This document shows, piece after piece, positions 37,701-52,700 of a stretch of 64,000 nt of DNA (positions within the stretch are counted from its first letter, which is position 1; every line of letters starts with the position of its first letter). The position numbers and the translations under genes were made by a program. The notes below the pieces were generated by a model. The model was not told the origin of the DNA. It was given only the letters and a program-made list of their open reading frames with translations, and ran no database searches. The DNA is from Bombyx mori (Eukaryota; Arthropoda; Insecta; Lepidoptera; Bombycidae), in contig NC_085133.1 in the NCBI RefSeq assembly GCF_030269925.1, forward strand, positions 3,678,001 through 3,742,000, read 5' to 3'.

Positions 37701-40700
37701 AGATGGGTGGACGAGCCCACAGCCCACCTGATGTTAAGTGGTTACTGGAGCCCATAGACATCTACAACGTAAATGCGCCACCCACCTTGAGATATAAGTT
37801 CTAAGGTCTCAGTATAGTTACAAGGGCTGCCCCGCCCTTCAAACCGAAACGCATTACTGCTTCACGGCAGAAATAGGTGAGGTGGTGGTACCTACCTATG
37901 CGGACTCACAACAGGTCCTACTACTGTAACTAAGTACTGGTGCGTAAGTAATGCTTTTTTTGTGAGATTTATTTGAATTGTAGATTCTGTACTTGTTCTT
38001 ATCTTGTATTCAGACACCCTTAACACAGAAGAAAGTTCTAGCTTGGAACTTTTATTTATAAACACAATGTCATGGTGAATTTCCAGTTTCTTGGTATCCT
38101 TCCTTGTGGACGCCCGTGGAGGGGCGATGCGTGGTTGCCGTGGGGGCGGAGTAAGGGTCATCGTTCCACCACTTTCTGCACAGCAACCTACCAGAATTAC
38201 TTGCAGGTATGACCTTTTAAGACAAATACAACTACACTGCTTTTATTCTTCAGCGTCGGCAGATTTGAATTTTAATCAGATGACAGGAAAGCTGAATAGA
38301 TTAAATTTAATTTTCTAACATACCTGAACAGTTTTGCAAAAATCTTGAAATAGCATCATATTTGGTACTAGATGAAATTATAAAATCTTGTTATTAATTT
38401 ACAGATATCTGAAACCATCTCGTATTAATCACATGCCGCCTTTGATGGAGGGCGAGGCTCTTGCTTCGAGAGTTTTAGAAATGGGACCTGTTTCTGCTAA
38501 ATTCTTAGGGTAGGTATTTCCATCGAAAACTAATCTCCCTGCAACTTTTCCACAACGAAAACGATATTTTTAAGGCAGAACAAGATCCAAAATTTGCAAT
38601 ATAATTTTTGGATAATGATAATCTGTTGCCAGCACCAGGTTTATTAATAAGATTATATACGAGTAAATGACCTAGAGATACTGCTTTGTTTATAACGTAT
38701 TTAATGATTTGACAGTTAAGTGATATTTACTTTAATAATTGACAAATTCTCACAATGAGAATGACAAACAACTGATTACCTCTGGACACTTACAGACCAA
38801 TAAATGCAATAGTTCATCTTATATGTAGCATCAAAATCATATCAAAAGCTTGAAATTAAAAACTAACAGTTCAAACTATCAATGCGTTAAAAATCGGACA
38901 CATACAGATTCATCCAAGTTAAATATTTTCAGTTATTAGAGATGGAACTGAATAAAAAAGCTTTTCTATTGAACAGGCCAGTTATTCTGGAGGTGCCCCA
39001 TTACGCTTCACTGCGAGGCAAAGAACGAGAGATTGTGATCCTCCGTTCAGATAATGGCACTAGCTGGAGGGAGCATAATGCTGACGCTACAGATGACGTG
39101 GTTCAAGATATCCTGCACGAGACCTTAGAAATTGAAGGCAAGTTACTTTTATCCTGTAGCAAAACAATGACGCTACTATCCTCTACATTTGACTCACAGT
39201 CCCTTTGTTCGCTTAATTGATTCAGTTGATCCTTAGTACAGTGATTGTTAGCATCAATGAAGATATAACGTAAATGAACGGACAAACTCTCGGCCTGTGG
39301 TAGGTCTTAAATTTCACCATCAGTTTTGAGAAGTGAAGTCGCATTGTATCGTATAACCGATGAAGTTTTGAAAGGTTGGAACCGTTCAATTGAAACACGA
39401 GAGATTTGCATCCTAAATACTGTTATGAACTATTGAATATAACTAAGACTCAGAACTCATATGTCAAGGTGTGCAGTACCATTTACATTTTTGACATCTC
39501 TGGACTCCAATAAGCACCTAACACTAGTTGGGCCGTGAGCTCATCCACGCATTAGAAAAATAAGTCTATATAATATATAAAAATGAATTGCTGTTCGTTA
39601 GTCTCGTTAAAACTCGAGAACGGCTGGACCGATTTAGCTAATTTTGGTCTTGAATTAATTGTGGAAGTCCGGAGAAGGTTTAAAAGGATTAGATTAATAT
39701 GAAAATGCTCGGAATTAAATAAAAATAACAGTTTTGTATTTTTCCTTTGAGTGTCCCCCGTCGGACGGATCATTTTTGTTTATTTTATACAGAAGTTTAG
39801 GTCGATTAAGACACTACGAAGTTTGCCGGGTCAGCTAGTAGTAAATAAATCCGACATCAAGGCATGACAGATGAATCGTTTTCAACCCAGTTCTCACTAG
39901 TCAATAATATTGATAATTCCAGCACAAAAAAACAGTTGAGATTAAGATACACATTAGGAGTGATAAGATCTTTAATGTCATTTGTAACTTTTTGTAAATA
40001 AAACAGAAGCTAATGAAGATGAGAAAGGATGGGATGCTCCGCGTCTCACCAGAATCCTGACTCACGATTTCCCGCAATACTTTGCTGTTATATCGCGCAT
40101 ACGTCAAGAAGTACACGCTATTGGACCTGAAGGTAAACATAATATGATAATTTCCACAATGCTAGACGATGTTGTAGTCTGTACATGTTTGGGGAACTAC
40201 AAGGTTTTAATATATAGGGTGTAACGAGTTTGTGTAAAATAACACATTAAAGTTTTATGAAGGATGGATTATTGGTGGCCCGGAGGCCTTTTCAGTTTTA
40301 CCAGGACAGGTGGGCGAGCAAAGGCTTAGTCAGGAGGGTAGGAGATTTGCTAACAGCTACCCGAGCGCCTCCAAAGAAGACCTAATGACTCAAGGGCAAA
40401 TGTTTCACAAATAAACATAAATAATAACATAATACTGGACAAGAGTACTTCTTATAGTATGTCCTGAATAACCACATAATCGCGGCATCCTAATTCTGCG
40501 TTGTTATGCAATACCAAGCTATTACAATTTCTAAATGAAAATAGAATAGTGAATTAATTTAATAGTCAGTGAACAATGGGTTGGGTTTTCTTTTAAGTTG
40601 GTAGAATTTAATGTGTACCTTTAATTGGAATGCATTTCACGGCTGAATTTGTTGAGGGAATTGTTACCACTGGAGAATTCTTTATTATATTACAAATATA

Positions 40701-43700
40701 TAAATATAAGATTTATAATTTTTTCAGGTGGAATGGTTTCGAGTTCAGTCGTTCCACAAGTCCAAGCGGTCTTCCCTCAGGGAGCTCTGACGAAGAAGAT
40801 CAAAGTTGGCCTCCAGGTAAATTTGTTCAAGCCACGGACCGGCGTTAAAGATAAAAATCTTAAAAAGATAACCGTCAACAATGTATCAAAGAAGAAAAGA
40901 TTTTCATTGATTTGGTAATTTTAAGCCAACACGATTCTGTGAATCGTACTCGTAAATTATTTACTATATCGGTGGTTTGAGAACGGTTCAGTATTAGACG
41001 CTAGCGACATAGTCGGCTTAACATAATCTAATGAAGTATTGTAACGAGTTCTTTGATTCTCTGACATTAACTATTTATTAATAAATAATAGAATTTTACT
41101 AGTGTATGTCACTTTTAAAGTATTGGTAGTTACCATTAGTGATAAATTTTCGAAATTTAAAATGTAATCTTTCAGTTAGACAGTCGTAATAAATTTTTAG
41201 CTTGTTAATGAAGTCGTTGCTTTAATAGTTATAGCTGAATAAGCCAGTTCATGAAAATGAAAGTACAAAATAGGAATGCCAAAGTTGATGACGTCCGATA
41301 ATTTTAAAGTCGTCACATAAACCAATTGAAAGAAATTATTTTTATAACCAAATATAACATAAAATAAGTCGAATAGAATGTTTTGTACCGAATTTTACCA
41401 AGTTTTACTGTGTTTTCATTCATAAAACTAATTTTACACTGTTTTAATACTCTTTATATCTTATATAAAAAGCTATGTTTTTTTTTTTATTAATTTAGTA
41501 TTTATTTGTGATGTAGTCAATCCTAAATAGCACCTAGAATAACTCCTTAAGCTATTTAAAAGTCATACCCAATAAATTTAGAATACACTGTCTGTAAACA
41601 AAATAAATCTTGAATAAATGAAAAGAACACTTTAATTCAATTTAAGCAAAATTGAATCATATGAAATCACTGTAGAATTTTGTTCAGTATATATATCTCA
41701 CACTGCGTCACTATACAAGTTCCACAGTCACATTGTTTTCTCTTTTGGTCTTTGGGTAAGAAATCGCATGAATAGTTATATGTAACAACAATTGTAATAC
41801 AATAATTATAAATGAATCAGTTATTCGAGTGTGTGATTTTAATTGTAAGCGTTGATTTATGAAATTTATTTTATTTGGAGTGATAACAAAAGTGTTGTAG
41901 TTTAAGTACAAATAAGGTGTTCGCTAAATTTATTGGGTAATGTTTTTGCTTTTCCGACCGTAACGAATGCTGAATGTACTTTATTTCCTGAAGACCAAAC
42001 GTGAGATGTGCATGATATGTATATATTTTGTTTTGCATTATAATTTGAGCTTGATTGTGTGTTAGCATTTTTTGCATCTTGGCAAGCGCTTGTGTGGGAT
42101 GCAGTCTGAGAGACACAAAAGTGTTTTCTTCCTGTTGCTTTTACTGTGATTTCATAACGTTCATTTTCGCTTAACTTTGCACCTACCGCTGACGTCACTT
42201 CTTGATTTTATAAATATTCAAACGAAAGGAAAATTGAAAAATTAAACAAGGTAAGTGCTAATTTTTTTTATTTTATTCACAAACACAGCATATTTTCACT
42301 TTCACAAAAGCATGACAGCTTAAATCAGCGTTTGGTCTTTATGAGTATTGAGATACAAAGTTCGAAAACTAAATATCTTTGTTAAAACGATTTTCAGGCT
42401 CAAATTATAGATTCTGAATTAACTGCTAAGCTACTGGGACGTGGAGTAGCGGTTTCTCCTGTGGTTACTGTCGAGCCACGCAGGAGAAAGTTCCACAAAG
42501 CAATTACTCTGAGCATGCCAGCGCCTAGACCTCATACTCAGGGCATGACAAACCAGTATAGCACATCATCTGCGCCAACGTTAAGACTTCTTTGCTCCAT
42601 TTCAGGTATGACTGAGAGATGTTTGCTAATTAATGTTGACCTGATTGTTGCTAACTTTTCCGATATCGACTTACTCATAGAGTTCCGTCAAATTAATATA
42701 TTGTTCATATACTTTGTTAGCTCACTTTTTTTTTGAGTTTTTGTCAATTATTAATCAAGAATCTTGAGAATAGGGTGTAATTCGGAAGCATTGGTAACAA
42801 TCACGGCTTTCGAGCGTGTTGCAATGGAGTATGCCTTTTCGCTACATTGACGACATACTGCTTTGCGGCGCAAAGGTAAGTCAGCCTTGAGAGTGCTTAC
42901 AAACTCGATTACTTGCTTGATTATTAAAGAAGTAATGTTTGACTAACGAATATTCCATTACAACACCATAGCAACCGTTTATGGTAGTAATTAAATTATT
43001 TTAGAGAACTACTACTTTATGAAATACGAGGCATATGATAGTTAACCAAATACCTAAGAATAGTATTTAGTATAATTATAACATTATAGATTTTGGTAAC
43101 TTTTAGAAAGCCAATAGTTCAATGAATTTAATTTTACTATATTAGATTCCTTTATTTTGAAGATAATGGTTAGAGTAGTGTAATAAATTTAAACCTACAT
43201 AGATTTTTTCTCCCAAATCTACTAGACCACGGGATGAGCATGAGCATAATCGAAAACGATTACTAGAAAAGTTGTATTTATTCATTTTTAACAATAATAC
43301 ATTTACACATTTCAATAAATACGTCAAAAGCATACGTTAAAAAAATCGCTTATAGCAAATACACAGAGCAGCTAAAAGGGACGCGTCCCTGTGTGTGTGT
43401 TTTGTGCGTGTCTACATTGTCTTTGTTCTCGTGTGTTTGTGTGTGTTGCACGCTCACCGTGTGTGGCGCTATATAATGTGCTGCCATCTATCGGCGCGCA
43501 CCAACAGGGGTATTTCGCAAACGATCTCTCGAAGGTAAAAATTAGTACTACTATGCAATTTAAAATAAAGAAAAGAAACAAAATATCGGTTTAATTTCCA
43601 CATTGATTTGTTTGAAATTTAATTTTGTCCGATTTAATCCTTGATTATTTCATTGTTCATTTGATTACGATAGTTATACTAAGAGTGCTTTTTGTTTGCG

Positions 43701-46700
43701 CGTGGGAGTATAACTATCTCATATATTTTTATTTATTACCCTCTTACACTTTTTGGATGCTTTCCCATATCTTGCTTTCATACGGTCTTCTTTGCACGGG
43801 CTGAAATTTTGAGCTTTGTTAAAACACTTCACCTTGTACCAGAATAATACAAATAAACGATAGATTTGAACAGCAAAGATATGCACTGCGGGCAACTTCA
43901 CTGTTAATGAAAAAATATTTTTGCATAAATTTTGATTGAATTCAGCAAACATATGCAACATTTTAAGCACTTCGATCACACGAATTGTTGTACGTCTGTT
44001 AGTTTAGGTTAGGTAAAAATTGATTGAGAGGTGGTTAAATATAAGAAAAAGTCATATGTATATTTTTTTGTTTCATATCATTTTTCAGCATCTGTGAAAA
44101 TAATTCCAAATTCATTTGCTTTGTACGCGGTTCAATGTTCTTTTCCAAAACGGCCTATTAGTTTTTTCACGTCATCTTTTTTGTTTCAACTATATCTCAG
44201 TTTCATTGTTTCATTCAAACACTACTTTTTCCGTTTGTTTTAATTTTTAATTTCGTTAATTTCAGTGAATGTCCTTCGAGAGATCTGTTTTCAATAACGA
44301 TATGACTATTTACTATATCAAAATAGATGCTAATCGTTTGCAATGTTTAGTGGTTTTCATTTTTGATATATTAAGCACTATTTGTACGAATGAGGTGATC
44401 GTTAACATTGTCACGTTAAATCACTTTTTTGAAACGATTCAGTAAAGTAAGTTAATTGATTTTGCGTAAAATGATGTATTTGCTTAATGTGTGTTTGCTA
44501 TAAATAGGCCGTTTTGGAATTAATTTGTTTTATTTTATTTTTAATTATCGACCTATCTTCTGATTTCCGCCACACGAGTTTTACAAAAAAAGTCTGACGA
44601 TAATTTTTTTGAGTGAGTCCTACATTAAGAGCGTTATGTTTACCTCACAAGATATTATTATAATGACAAAATTAGTTGTAGACAATTTAAATACTTGGGT
44701 ACAGCTTACTTTGATTATATTGATTAATAACTTGGAACGGATACTAGAAAGATGCTGCTTTAGCGATTGGCATGCGATGTAAATAGCATTATAACCAACA
44801 ATAGCGGCAGAAAATAGCGTTTAAGCCGCTGTACTGCCTTTAGCTTCTTTAAGTATTGTATTCTTATTAATTAATTATAACTTATAAAAACTTTCTCATA
44901 GTATAATCCTTGGAATTTCCATAACAGGAGGAACAAACAGGGCTCACTGGGAAGACGTTACTGAAAATACACCTTTGACGTTTGTAAACGATTGTGTTTC
45001 CTTTACTACGACGGTATCGGCTAGATACTGGCTGATCGATTGTAGACACATCGAAGATGCTACGAAAATGGCTACAGAATTATATAGGTATGCTTTATGA
45101 ACACAATAGTGCGAAAATATGTCCATGATTAGATTTTTTCTTATTATTATCGATCGTAAACAAGTTTAAGTGCTCAAAAAAATCTTCAACAAAGTGTGTT
45201 TTTGGCTTATGCAAATTGGCAAAGATAGTATGTATACATTCCTTGCCTGATTGAACGATGGTTTATGAAAACGAGAACTGGATGAGAAGAACTAAAGATC
45301 GGACTCAATTGTGATTAGCTAGAGGCTATGTCCAGAATTTGACAATTTTGGGCTATTGAATGTGATGACTATGACGATTTTGGGTCATGTTTGGAATTTG
45401 AAGCATCTTAAATCGCTCATATGAATTCAAGCCCAATAAATACAATGGTCAGCTACGTTGATACAAATTGAAAACAATATAATAGGATTTCAAGATCCTT
45501 AAATCTATGAAATTCACCAGATCAGAATCTAGTTTGACATTAGTCTTGTTTCATTGATAATCGTTTGATTACACCTTTGTTACACTTTAGTACGATCATC
45601 ATGATCCTTGATTCTTAATGATTTTATTTCAGAGAGGCTATTCATGTACCATTTATGTCGCGTTTTGTTGTTTACGCGAAGAGATCTGACGAAAACCAAG
45701 CGCAGCTCAGGATGTTCTGTGTTACTGATGATAAAGAAGATAAAGCTTTAGAACGCATCGAACGATTTATTCAAGTTGCTAAAAGTCGCGATGTTGAGGT
45801 AATTAAAAATTGTGCCAGTGAAGAAACAATTAGAAATAAATTATTATGAAAATATGTAGTCCACATTTACTACAAAATATTTAAAGTGATCTATATAGTC
45901 AGACTTAATGTAAATTATTCGATTTTCTCAGGTCCACGAAGGAAAACCAGTCTATCTGGAATTCGGTGGAAACCTCGTTCCGGTAGCTAAATCAGGAGAA
46001 CAGTTGACAATACCATTCCGGGCCTTCCGAGAAAATCGCATGGCGTTCCCGGTTATGATCAAGACCCAGGATCTAGAACCGATTTGCAGATGTCAGTTCA
46101 TGAGAGATCCGAAGGTGCCTAAAGGCGAACCTTCCCCCGCTCCTGTAAGTGAATCCATTACAATGTATTGAACTTAATAGTTCCCACAAACTAGTTCTAT
46201 AATAAAGAAATAACATCATACAATGAAAATGGAACTAGCGAAGATTATAAGTTTGCGTAATTAGCTTTTTTTGTTCTACCTATTTGTTGGTAGTCTACGG
46301 GGATATTCCAATTTCGTGCGGACGGGTGAGAGGTGAACTTATGGGGCTCGATTTGAGAGAATTCACCCTCCCTAGCCCCCTAGTAAGAGCAGTGCTTCGC
46401 TGAATCTACCATCGGATCAGAATCGCGACCCAATGAGACTATCTAGAAATCTAATTTCGAGAAACTCACTGGGCGCAATTACTGGTGATAGTACAAGGTA
46501 CAGTACATGTATTGCAAGCCAGTACGGAGTAGCACCATCGTGCTTATCTGTACCGGGAAGCATTCATGTGTTCCGATTTGAAGGTTGCAATAGCTGCTTA
46601 CAATGTAGTTGAGATTTCGAACTGAAGTCTCAAGATTGATGGTGGCATTCACATCAAGACTCTGGTGACCATTACATTAAGAGAAGAGAGGAGTACGTTC

Positions 46701-49700
46701 GTTTATATATATATGGAAAAAACAAAAAAACCTATCACCACTTTAAGCAACAAAACTATAAATTGAGAAATCATAACTGTTAGTACTATTTTTAGATTGC
46801 CGTTCTCAACATAATGGTACCTGACGAGCCGACTGATAGGACATCGCCTCTACCATCAGAAGCGGTTCCGAGACGCACTGAGGAACAAGAATTGATTTGG
46901 AGGCAGCGACTCAGTGATCCTAGGTCAGATAAAAATATGAAAATGTTTGGTTCTAGTGTGTACATATGTAATATACTGAGGGGTGATGTTAGAGGAAGCC
47001 AAACGTCATAATGTGAATATCGCCACCATCCTGGAATATTAGATCAAATTCCAATTAAATAGCGGCAGATTCAAACCGAACGCATAACTGATTCGCCGCA
47101 GGAATAGTGCGTTAATTGCACAGCAAGGATATTAACAGGAAGGTTTTGAAAAGTTCTGAGTTCTTCATGAAGTCATCGCGACCTAACGGATAAGACGTCT
47201 TGTTAGTCCGCGCGGGTGGGTACCACCACCCTGCATATTTCTGCCGTGAAGCAGTAATGCGTGTCGGTTTAAAGGGTGGGACAGCCGTTGTAACTATACT
47301 TAGACCTTAGAACTTATATCTCAAGGTAGGTGGCGCATTTACATTGTGGATGTCTATGGGCTCCAGTAACCACTTAACACCAGGTGGACTGTGAGCTCGT
47401 CCACCCATCTAAGCAATAAAACAATAAAAAATAAAAAATTCTAATAAATCTACATTAACAGCTACTCCGACCAAACATAATGTAAAATTGCTTTTTTAGG
47501 CTGGAAGATATCTGCAATCTACTGGGTAAAGATTGGGTGGCTTTAGCTTATGAATTGGGCGTGAGTGTTGCCACGGTTAATCAAATTCAAGCTAAAAGGA
47601 TCACCGCACCGGAACAAGCTCAGCTTATGTTGAAACTTTGGAAGACACAATCTGGAACAAAGGCTCAAGGTAGACATTGTATTTATTAGAGGAATTCCAC
47701 CTGGTATTAAGTACACTGTAATTTACCATTAACACCCATTATTACTATTAACCACATCGTGAGCAGCACCACCTTAACAGATGAAACCGAAGTCTCTATT
47801 TGGTGGTAACATTTATCTAAGCTGAATAGAATGTAAGCTCTATGGGAACATTAAAATTTATCAAACACTTCTAATAAATTTGATGATTGCTAGAACAATT
47901 AATTGTAATACAGTGAACACTTTTCAAAATTTTAGACAATTCCTTGGAACTAGCACTCTGTCGTATAGGCAGAGATGACATAATAGCTCCGCAGTCAGAC
48001 ACGATAAACGAAAGACGAATCCGGCGTAACATTTACCAAGAGAGGCAAGCATCTGAAGAGATCGAAGCGTATAAAGGTAAAATTGTTTCGACGTTCTTAT
48101 CTCTATGCGAATATAAATCATTGTCTATAGTCTGTGTAGTTTGTGTGTTAGTCTTCTATGCGTACTTAAAACATTCATCTGATTATGATGTAACTTAGTG
48201 TGAACGTTGGCACTCTAAAGAACATTTATATCATAGGTATTTTCAGGAAATAATTACCTAATCGCTGTTCAAACATACAATCTCCTCATCAGTCAAACAG
48301 TATATCTGACAGTTGTATCACGGGGTTCCGATTTGATTCCAAATCGTATTCAATATTTTCATTAAATATATTTTTGATATCATATCAGCAGTCTACTCGT
48401 TCTTGTTTCTATTTCATATGCAGATATCCGTTTTGAATCGATGTTTTTTACAGCAGAAGAAGATAATAAGCTCAAAGAAAAACTGTACAATGAAGAAGAT
48501 ATACTACCGGAGCATAGAGAATCAGAACATGATCAAGATGAAGCCAAATATTCACCGGAAGAAAAATCTATTGTTGAAAAGAGTGAAATAGATAGAACGC
48601 CTTCACCAAGTGAGGAGAGCGAGGAAGATGAAGGTATTTTTGGAATTAAAATACAAAATTAAATTACAAATCGAGAGATTTCTATGTCTAGCTGTAGATT
48701 GATGTGAGTTGCAGTTTAAAAATAGATAAATAATAAATAAATAGATAAGAAATTAAGTACAGTGTAAAGGTTCTTTTTAATTAAAAATAATACTTTTCAA
48801 GTCTTACTCTTGTATAACAAAATCAAAAGATTGTAAAGATAGTCGCCATTTAGTAATTGTTTTCGTTAATTTTAGACATCAAACGAAGCGTTGCTGAAAG
48901 AAAGGAACAAATAACTAGAAAGTTAAGTTCTAGTAAAGTGCCAGCTTCAAAACAAAAGAAAGAAATTCGTGAAGAAATAATTGAAATTAAGACACAAATC
49001 AAACCGGATATCAAGAAATTCCACGACATTGAGCAACAGGTATTGTAGTTTTTAAAAAATTTAGAGCAACAAAGTGATTAAAAACATTTTTGACTAGATT
49101 TCAATGACCAAAATATAATAAAAAATACATACAACAGTAAAATATATATGCAAGTAAACTAAAGTTAGTAGGTTGAATGATTTTACTTGACAACTGTGAA
49201 AATGATTTAATCGTGACATTCGCCATAATAATGTAATGAATCAATCTAATTCTATTGTTATATTTTCAGTCTTTAGATAAGGAACCCACATTAGAAAAGT
49301 CACGATCGAAAACATCTCCAGATAAAGTTGAAGAGGGGACAGAAGAACAGGAAGTCATTACAGAAACTATTGTTGAAGCTATCGTTGAAGAAAGAAAGGA
49401 AGAGGTAAAACCAGTAGAAAAACCTATAGAACAATTTAGGAAGTTCGATCCATCATCGCCAGCTAAGCCTACCCCTAAACATCTGCAGAGACACATGCGA
49501 AATGAATCAATGCGGTTTCCATCAGGGGACTTTTCCAATGTTGTAATAACCCCAAGAAAATCAATAACAAATGAAGCAGTAGAAAAACAAGCGATTGAAA
49601 CTAAACCTCATACGGTTACAAAAGAAGAGATTTCACAGAAAGAAATTTTCACATCTAAAGTCGAAGAAAAGATGGAAGAAATTGAAAAAACGGCCAAAAT

Positions 49701-52700
49701 CGTTAAAGAAGAGAAAGATATTGCTGAAGCTACTTTGAAAGATAAAATTAATTCATTCGAATCGAAAATGGTAAAAGAAATCAATGTTGATGTTTCAAAA
49801 CCAACGATAAAACTAACTAAAGAAGCCCTAAAAAAACATACTTTGGAACAAGGACAAGGCAATGGGTATACTCAAGAGTTCGTTAGAGAGCAATCTAAGC
49901 AATTATCGAGCATGGAATCTCACGTTACACATAAAGTGACCGTCGAAACTGAGACACATATTGAGACAGTAAAATCCGTCAAAGAGACGATACAGCAATT
50001 CGATTCGAAAACAAAACTATGTGAGAAACCAAAGCATTTCCCTAAGACTATACGAACAGACTCAACCCTCGTTCAAGTATCTTCCGAGGAAGATAGCGAA
50101 TTCCTTAAAAAATCGACAGATTCTGAAACAGAAACGGAATCGCAGACTACAACAGTCAAAGTGGACAAATTAGACAACAAAACTAAAGTCAAGCCCTACA
50201 GGGAATATATTGGCGCTGAAATAGATCACGAAGACAGTCCTAAAGTTAGTGACAAAGATAAAAAAGGAGATGAAGACGATAAGGATTACAAAGGTGTTGC
50301 TGTAATGAAAGATGTCTTCCTAGAAAAAATAACTACTGAAGAACCAGTACAAGTTACCGAAGAATATAAAAAGCAATCGTTGGAGGAAAGAGATGTCTCT
50401 TTAACTGATAAATCAAAGGAAAAGGTTTGTTATTTACGCAGTTTTTTTTTTATATTATATGTGTACTGCCCAATTTAAGGATATTATTTTTCATTAAAGG
50501 TTGAGACTCAGACCTCTACAGCAAGTACTAAATCAGACCTTAGCAGACATACGAAGACAGATTCTGTAGGTTCAGATATGCAAGATTTAATAGCACAAAA
50601 AGTATCAACAGAATCACCAATCCAATCTGTCGTTGACAAAGCTGATTCTTTAGCGGATCTCCAGCACAGCACCGAGAAAGACTTCAGCTTTATTTCCCAA
50701 ACTGAGTCCAAGGTTTGTTTTATAATTTTATTGTTCTGTGCTTACATTTATATTTGCATACACGAAATATAACAAAAAACTATATTGAAATAAATTTTTT
50801 CTTGCTGATAGGTATACTCAAAAGATTCTAAGCACAGAAGTGATTCATTGGATGAAGCTTCTCAGTTTTCTGATCTAGAAGATCAAATTGGCTCAAGTCC
50901 GGCGCACAGACCAGTTACTGAGAAAATAGAAGCAGGCTCAATTAAAACCGATGTGAAATCCGTTTCAAAATTGATTGAAAAGTTTGACACGTCCCCGAAA
51001 AGTCAGACCATGGAATTTTTGAAATTCGAGAGTGAGCATAGTGCCCAAGTACAGGTACCTTTAACGGAATCAGATAAGGTTATTAAAGCTATCCATTGCT
51101 CTCACCTTTTTGCTTTGTTATCATATTACATTTATCGTTTTTTACTTTTTTAGACTAAAGAGACACCAGTGATAAGTGCTAAAGCGAGACAGTTTATTGA
51201 AACTGTACCTGAGGATGATTCAGTGCAGGAATGTTTCTTTTCAAAGCGTATATATTCAGATTCGCTTGAAGATTCCGAGCATACTGATTCAAGAAGACAT
51301 TCAGAAGCAGAATCACTAAAATCTGACCAATCCGATACAAAAGTTAAAGTTTCGTCATCTGAATTTGATGAAAGGGCTGAATTCGAAGAGGCGGCTGATT
51401 CTGGAAGTGGATTTGGTGACGAAAAATTTGAGGAAAGCGTTGGATTTACTTCATTTAAAATTGACCCTAAAGTGCTTGAAATTGAGAGGCAAGATTCGGA
51501 ATCTGATAAAGAGTCAGACGTCGTTTTTAAGAAAATGATACCTAAGCGACATTCTAGAACTGAATCTATATCAATAACTAAGCTAAGTGATATTGGTGAT
51601 ATTGAAATCAAACCAAAACAAGAATTCCAAATTATTGTAACCGAAGCAGAAGAAATAGATAAATCTTTTGAAAAAGGTGAAACTTCAGATAAAATATCAT
51701 CCGAGAGCAGTAGAGAAATAGAAATTTCAGAACGTAAATCATCAGATGGAATTTCAGACAAGATTAGTTCGGAAGATGCGGTTACCAAGAAAACATCTTC
51801 GGAAGAAGACGTAGTCTATGAAGCAGAGCGATTGCAACAGCAAAAGACAGAAGTTGTTGCAACAACTGTAATTGAAAAGAAAATGGTTTCGGATGATGCG
51901 AAAGAGGATGGTAATTTAAAATAAAAGCAACATCTCACACTAAAAATTTCATGGTGTACAAGTAGTAAAATTATAAATTAATGTTTCAAATTTCAGTTGA
52001 TTCAAAACGCCAATCAGTGACGTCAACAGAATCAGTGGGTGAACTACGTCTAGAGGAAAAGCGACCGTCAGATGCTCACAGTCTTACTGAATCTAGAGAT
52101 TACACTTTTGAAGAGTCGGAGGACGATATTGCAACCCAAGGCACACATGTGGATCATTCCAAGGATATTGGGCCACATAAAATTGAAACCGAAGAAATTA
52201 TACAGATTGCTGGTAAGTCATAATGTTAAAATTCAATTCAATAGCACGAGGCATTCTTCATCTTATTATTCAGAAAATAATTAATGTGGCATAATTTTTT
52301 AGAAAAATCTGTAGAACACCCGAAACTCGCCAAACTGACTCACGGGGATTCACTTGATGACGTTGAAGGATTTCCAGAAGATCATACTGCAGATTATGTG
52401 CATAAATTACCACATATTGCAGAGATTGGGTGAGCAGTAAAATAATATTTGTTTAATTTATTGATTTAGTTTCTGCTATTGAATACGATTTCATAGTATT
52501 CTGTGAAAACTGTTGTAAAATTTAATTTTATTAAATTAAATTAAAAATATTAATTTGTGCTTTTGTTGCTCTTTCGTATAATTTAATACATTTCTTCCTT
52601 AGCGAAACAAATATGTTTCTAACCAATTCTACAAAGCGCATTTGTTCTTTCAGATCTGTTTCTGATAAAGATATGACTATTGAATTTCTCAATAGAGAGA

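Larger units (their letters stand above)
39138..40006 (+). other. Ank2 intron 22, GC-AG type
   Basis: Begins GCAAGT and ends aaacag. The only intron in this gene that needs a GC donor. It contains an old Bm1 and a family C Helitron-like element. Confidence 0.9.

Noticed and set aside
39141..39146. Canonical GT donor (gttact) for exon 22
   Set aside because: Joining from here to exon 23 gives a stop codon almost at once, while GC at 39138 has a near-perfect consensus and keeps the ZU5 frame.
43377..43390. 14-bp palindrome and GT-rich stretch as a regulatory site
   Set aside because: Short palindromes of this size are expected by chance in 64 kb; no supporting context.
49040..49140. End of a short isoform by read-through of exon 33 with the downstream AATAAA-like sequence
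   Set aside because: A stop follows after two codons and an ataataaaaaa stretch lies near, but AATAAA is very common in this AT-rich DNA and nothing else supports a terminal exon.
51150..51788. 212-codon open frame on the reverse strand of exon 37
   Set aside because: Antisense shadow of a Ser/Glu-rich exon: biased codons on one strand produce Ser/Leu-rich open frames on the other. The same holds for the reverse frames under exons 34, 40 and 45.
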